From the NCBI GenBank assembly GCA_900767595.1, contig CAAFZS010000056.1:1-17564 (forward strand): a stretch of 17,564 bases of DNA, given 5' to 3'. Every line of letters begins with the position of its first letter. Position 1 is the stretch's first letter. This DNA comes from Bacteroidales bacterium (GTDB lineage Bacteria > Bacteroidota > Bacteroidia > Bacteroidales > Paludibacteraceae). This document shows positions 14,714 to 17,564 of this stretch, in pieces. The translations under genes were made by a program, and so were the position numbers. The notes beneath the pieces are model-generated. The model had not been told where the DNA came from, ran no database searches, and saw only the letters and a list, made by a program, of their open reading frames with translations.

Positions 14714-16054
14714 ATGAAATTCACTTCTTCCGATTTAGCGCAAATCGAGCGCCACGGGTTGTCGGTACAAGTCGCCGAACAACAACTGCAAGCTTTTAAG
14801 CAAGGCTTCCCCGATCTGAACATCGTAGCTCCGGCTTCGACCAAGAAAGGTATTCGTGTACTCAACAAAGCCCAACAAGCTCAAGCCGTTGCCGATTGGC
14901 AAGCGTACTTGGAGCAGGGCCATACGGTAGCGAAGTTCGTTCCCGCTTCGGGTGCGGCCTCGCGTATGTTTAAAGACCTGTTTGAATACCTTGAGACAGG
15001 GGTGGAGACGCCTTTCATCGAGACCTTCTTATCCAACAAAGACAAGTTCGCTTTTGGTCCCGAATTAGCGGGCAAAGAGGGCAAGGAGGCCGTCCGCTAT
15101 TTGCTCGAAGACATGAACTACGGCAAACTGCCCAAAGGGTTACTCCTTTTCCATAGATATCGCGGTGGCGCACGCACACCCGCGATGGAGCACATGGTTG
15201 AGGGCGCATTGTACGCAGCGTCAAAGGGCGAAGTAAACCTGCATTTTACCGTTAGTCACGAGCACCTGCCTTTGTTCCGCAAACACGTAGCCGATGCCCT
15301 TACGAAACTCGAGAAGAAATATAAGGTCACTTTCCACATCTCTTTCTCCGAGCAATCGCCTTCAACGGACACACTGGCGGTCAATGAGGACAACACGCCT
15401 TTCCGTACCGCCAACGGCGAACTGCTCTTCCGTCCGGGTGGTCACGGTGCCCTCATCGAGAACCTCAACGAAATAGATGCCGACGTGGTCTTCATCAAGA
15501 ACATTGATAATGTCGTTCCCGACCGCCTTAAGAAAGATACCGTTCATTATAAACAAGTACTGGCAGGCGTACTCATTGAGGAGCAAGCGCGTGTGTTTGC
15601 GCTCCTTAACGACCCGACAATCAGCGAGGAGGAAAAGCAGCGTCTTCGCCGTCCTATCCGCGTATGCGGTGTAGTGAAGAACACCGGCGAACCCGGCGGC
15701 GGACCGTTCCTTGTGAAGGAGGAAGATGGGTCTATCTCTTACCAGATTTTAGAGTCCTCACAGATAGCGGACAAAGAACTTATGGCGAAGTCCACTCACT
15801 TCAATCCCGTCGACCTTGTTTGTGCCATCAAAGATGAAAAGGGCAAGCCCTATCACCTACCCGATTTTGTGGACCCGAACACGGGCTTTATCTCCTCGAA
15901 GTCGAAGGATGGTAAACAACTGAAAGCCTTGGAGTTACCCGGTTTATGGAACGGAACTATGTCGCGTTGGAACACAATCTTCGTGCAGGTTCCCGTCTCC
16001 ACCTTCAATCCCGTCAAGACAGTGAATGATCTTTTAAAGCCACAACACCAATGA
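14714..16054 (+). CDS. DUF4301-family protein, possible sugar nucleotidyltransferase-like fold
   Basis: This 446-residue cytoplasmic protein fits DUF4301 (PF14134) in length and motifs: KFVPASGAASRMFK (74-87), RPGGHGALIENL (240-251), FIKNIDNVVPD (260-270) and CGVVKNTGEPGGGPFLVK (318-335). The spacing of a PASGAASRM loop, a PGGHGAL motif and a KNIDN motif resembles UDP-sugar pyrophosphorylases (nucleotide loop, then GNGD/GHG and NVDNL). This is my inference; no activity is established for the family as far as I know. The frame is open back to an ATG at 14555, but that lies upstream of the promoter, so the ATG at 14714 is chosen. The stop overlaps the start of the CYTH gene as ATGA. Confidence 0.88.
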   Translation: MKFTSSDLAQIERHGLSVQVAEQQLQAFKQGFPDLNIVAPASTKKGIRVLNKAQQAQAVADWQAYLEQGHTVAKFVPASGAASRMFKDLFEYLETGVETPFIETFLSNKDKFAFGPELAGKEGKEAVRYLLEDMNYGKLPKGLLLFHRYRGGARTPAMEHMVEGALYAASKGEVNLHFTVSHEHLPLFRKHVADALTKLEKKYKVTFHISFSEQSPSTDTLAVNEDNTPFRTANGELLFRPGGHGALIENLNEIDADVVFIKNIDNVVPDRLKKDTVHYKQVLAGVLIEEQARVFALLNDPTISEEEKQRLRRPIRVCGVVKNTGEPGGGPFLVKEEDGSISYQILESSQIADKELMAKSTHFNPVDLVCAIKDEKGKPYHLPDFVDPNTGFISSKSKDGKQLKALELPGLWNGTMSRWNTIFVQVPVSTFNPVKTVNDLLKPQHQ

Positions 16055-16503
16055 ATAATATCGAAATCGAGCGTAAGTTCCTCGTCAAGGACGAGAGTTA
16101 TAAGCAGTTGGCAACGGCGCAGCACCACATCGAACAAGGTTACCTCTGTAAGGACCCGACGAAGACCGTCCGTGTGCGTATTCAGGACGACTGCGGTTTC
16201 TTGACCATCAAGTCCGCCGCAGGTCAAAACGGTTTCTCGCGTTTCGAGTGGGAGCGGCAGATTGACCTTAAGGATGCCCAAGAACTGATGGCTCTGGCGC
16301 TACCCGGAAAGATAGAAAAGACGCGTTGGATCATCCCCGTCAGCAATGGACTGAAATGGGAAGTAGATGAGTTCCACGGCCGCCTCGAAGGACGGGTGTT
16401 AGCGGAGATTGAGCTTACGAGTGAAGACCAACCCTATGAGCGCCTTGCTTGTTTGGGTGACGAAGTCACCGGCAATCCCGCCTACTATAATGCGAATATG
16501 TGA
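16051..16503 (+). CDS. CYTH-domain protein, probable inorganic triphosphatase-like enzyme
   Basis: This 150-residue single-domain protein opens with the CYTH signature EIERKFLV (ExExK at 5-9). Charged strands typical of the triphosphate tunnel follow: VRVRI (about 41-45), LTIKS (51-55), FEWERQI, KTRW, WEVDEFHG and LAEIEL. The length matches small bacterial triphosphate tunnel metalloenzymes, which hydrolyse inorganic tripolyphosphate or related triphosphates with a divalent metal. Class IV adenylate cyclases share the fold, so substrate cannot be assigned from motifs alone. The gene is translationally coupled to the DUF4301 gene (ATGA overlap) and has no promoter of its own that I can see. 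Confidence 0.9.
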   Translation: MNNIEIERKFLVKDESYKQLATAQHHIEQGYLCKDPTKTVRVRIQDDCGFLTIKSAAGQNGFSRFEWERQIDLKDAQELMALALPGKIEKTRWIIPVSNGLKWEVDEFHGRLEGRVLAEIELTSEDQPYERLACLGDEVTGNPAYYNANM

Positions 16504-16522
16504 ACAATCACAACGATAGAAA

Positions 16523-16551
16523 TGCATTTTTGGTGACAAAAGTGCATTTTT
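16523..16551. repeat. Direct repeats TGCATTTTT, 20-base period, upstream of a promoter
   Basis: TGCATTTTT occurs at 16523-16531 and again at 16543-16551, that is 20 bases or about two helical turns apart, ending just before the -33 element of the lipid kinase promoter. The placement would suit a regulator dimer or an UP-like element. No known regulator is recognised. Confidence 0.45.
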
Positions 16552-16553
16552 AT

Positions 16554-16584
16554 TTGCATATGTCAAAAAAATTCCGTAATTTTG
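16554..16584 (+). promoter_or_regulatory. Promoter of the lipid kinase gene
   Basis: TTG (16554-16556) and TAATTTTG (16577-16584) are separated by exactly 20 bases. The -33 region reads TATTTGCATAT and the -7 box is followed by CAGCG, both identical to the DUF4301 promoter at 14662-14692. The start codon is 42 bases downstream of the -7 box. Confidence 0.8.
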
Positions 16585-16626
16585 CAGCGTGATTTAGGTT
16601 GAACAAACTCGCTAAACAAAATTATA

Positions 16627-17517
16627 ATGAAGAATATCGCATTTATCATCAACCCTATTGCGGGAACGCAGAACAAGAAAAAACTGCCGAAACTCATTAC
16701 CCAGACACTGGACAAAACCCAATGGCTGCCGAACATCGTTTTTACCGAGCACCCCGGTCACGCCGAGGAGTTAGCTAATCAGTTCGCTCAAATGGGTTTT
16801 GATGCCGTCGTGGCCGTTGGAGGCGATGGCACCGTCAACGAGGTGGCACGCGGCGTGCGCGACACCCAAACCGCCCTCGGTATCATTCCTATGGGTAGCG
16901 GCAACGGTTTTGCCCGACACCTCAATATCTCTATGCGCGTAAACAAAGCCTTGGAGATGCTCAACCACTGCGAACCCATCGAAGCCGACTACGGCCTAGC
17001 CAACGACCACGTGTTCGTTACCACCTGCGGCACCGGTTTTGACGCGATGATTGCCGAACAGTTCGCTGCTGCCGGCAAACGCGGGTTCAAGACCTATGTG
17101 CAGAAGATTGTACAAGACCTGATATCCTATAAACCCGAGACCTACCACATTGTCTCTAACGATAAGAGCCGACTGGACATCACCACCACCGCTTTCCTCA
17201 TCACCTTCGCTAACGCCAACCAATGGGGCAACGAAGCGTATATAGCGCCGAAGGCGAGTGTACAAGACGGGAAGATGGATATCTGTATTATGAGTAGTAA
17301 AGCCGTCTTTGCTGCCCCCGTACTAGCCGTAGGACTATTCACGAAGATGCTGGACAAGAGCCTGTTTATGGACGGCGCCCAAGCCAAAGACATCACCCTC
17401 TATCGCGAACAAGAAGGTCCCTTCCATATCGACGGCGACCCCGTACAGATGAGTAAGGACATCCATATACAGATTGTAGAAGATGGACTCAAAGTCCTCG
17501 TAGAGAAACGCTTCTAA
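16627..17517 (+). CDS. Diacylglycerol/lipid kinase family protein (YegS/BmrU type)
   Basis: This 296-residue protein belongs to the diacylglycerol kinase catalytic-domain family. Visible motifs are NPIAG (9-13), the nucleotide-binding VGGDGTVNEVARG (64-76), PMGSGNGFARHL (88-99) and CGTGFDA (about 134-140), plus a C-terminal FHIDGDPV region typical of the YegS/Rv2252/BmrU group. These soluble or peripheral enzymes use ATP to phosphorylate diacylglycerol, sphingoid bases or related lipids at the inner membrane; the exact lipid cannot be told from sequence. Sphingolipids are common in Bacteroidota, so a sphingoid substrate is possible. The length is normal and the motifs complete. It has its own promoter and follows the CYTH gene by 123 bases. 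Confidence 0.92.
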   Translation: MKNIAFIINPIAGTQNKKKLPKLITQTLDKTQWLPNIVFTEHPGHAEELANQFAQMGFDAVVAVGGDGTVNEVARGVRDTQTALGIIPMGSGNGFARHLNISMRVNKALEMLNHCEPIEADYGLANDHVFVTTCGTGFDAMIAEQFAAAGKRGFKTYVQKIVQDLISYKPETYHIVSNDKSRLDITTTAFLITFANANQWGNEAYIAPKASVQDGKMDICIMSSKAVFAAPVLAVGLFTKMLDKSLFMDGAQAKDITLYREQEGPFHIDGDPVQMSKDIHIQIVEDGLKVLVEKRF

Positions 17518-17564
17518 AACTAACGACTAATAACTAACGACTAATAACTAACGACTAATAACTA
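17518..17564. repeat. 14-bp tandem repeat (two 7-mers) at contig end
   Basis: About 3.4 copies of TAACGACTAATAAC run to the last base of the window. Each 14-base unit is two related 7-mers, CTAACGA and CTAATAA. The repeat begins directly after the lipid kinase stop codon and contains TAA in all three plus-strand frames. Its position at the very edge suggests that the array, or other copies of it, stopped the assembly. Confidence 0.93.

Noticed and set aside
1..17564. tRNA or rRNA genes, insertion sequences, and defence or biosynthetic systems
   Set aside because: I saw no cloverleaf or rRNA sequence, no transposase, and no recognised defence or biosynthetic cluster. Almost all of the window is taken up by the genes listed.

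Overview
The window looks like a piece of an uncultured member of the Bacteroidota, probably order Bacteroidales, and probably the end of a metagenomic or draft contig. The grounds are: a complete Bat (Bacteroides aerotolerance) operon; four promoters of the Bacteroidota type (TTG, 20 bases, TAnnTTTG); weak or absent Shine-Dalgarno sequences; and family content (DUF4301, cadherin-like surface repeats, WG-repeat lipoprotein) typical of that phylum. The genus cannot be named from the sequence alone. The first 12 bases are the 3' end of an Illumina adapter, not genome, and the last 47 bases are a tandem repeat where the assembly seems to have stopped.

Layout. (1) Bases 2-4873, minus strand: the 5' part (about 1,620 codons) of one giant exported protein. 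It has a signal peptide, a jelly-roll-like module, about 13 cadherin-like beta-sandwich repeats, a second jelly-roll-like module, and a further repeat running off the edge. (2) Bases 4874-5093: a divergent intergenic region with a standard promoter for the giant gene. On the Bat side it has no standard promoter but does have a -24/-12 (sigma-54-like) sequence. (3) Bases 5094-13301, plus strand: eight tightly packed genes, moxR - DUF58 - short BatD-like protein - batA - batB - batC - batD - batE, closed by a perfect bidirectional hairpin terminator. (4) Bases 13346-14548, minus strand: a WG-repeat lipoprotein converging on that terminator. (5) Bases 14549-14713: a compact pair of divergent promoters around a perfect palindrome. 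(6) Bases 14714-16503, plus strand: a DUF4301 protein overlapping a CYTH-fold phosphatase gene. (7) Bases 16627-17517: a diacylglycerol/lipid kinase with its own promoter, then the terminal repeat.

How the genes work together. MoxR is an AAA+ ATPase expected to act with von Willebrand A (vWA) proteins (DUF58, BatA, BatB). BatC and BatE carry TPRs, and BatD and the short BatD-like protein span the inner membrane. Together they make an envelope complex linked in this phylum to stress and oxygen tolerance. DUF4301 plus CYTH is a translationally coupled pair whose joint role is unknown.

The most unusual feature is the load of short repeats inside the Bat coding sequences. It includes 7-bp and 8-bp tandem repeats that contain no stop in any sense frame, palindromic elements translated in frame within BatD, and a 16/17-bp repeat family shared by a BatD linker and the BatE signal peptide. 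They fall in linkers, signal peptides and a gene junction. I found no mobile element, RNA gene or CRISPR array, and no clear defence or biosynthetic system.
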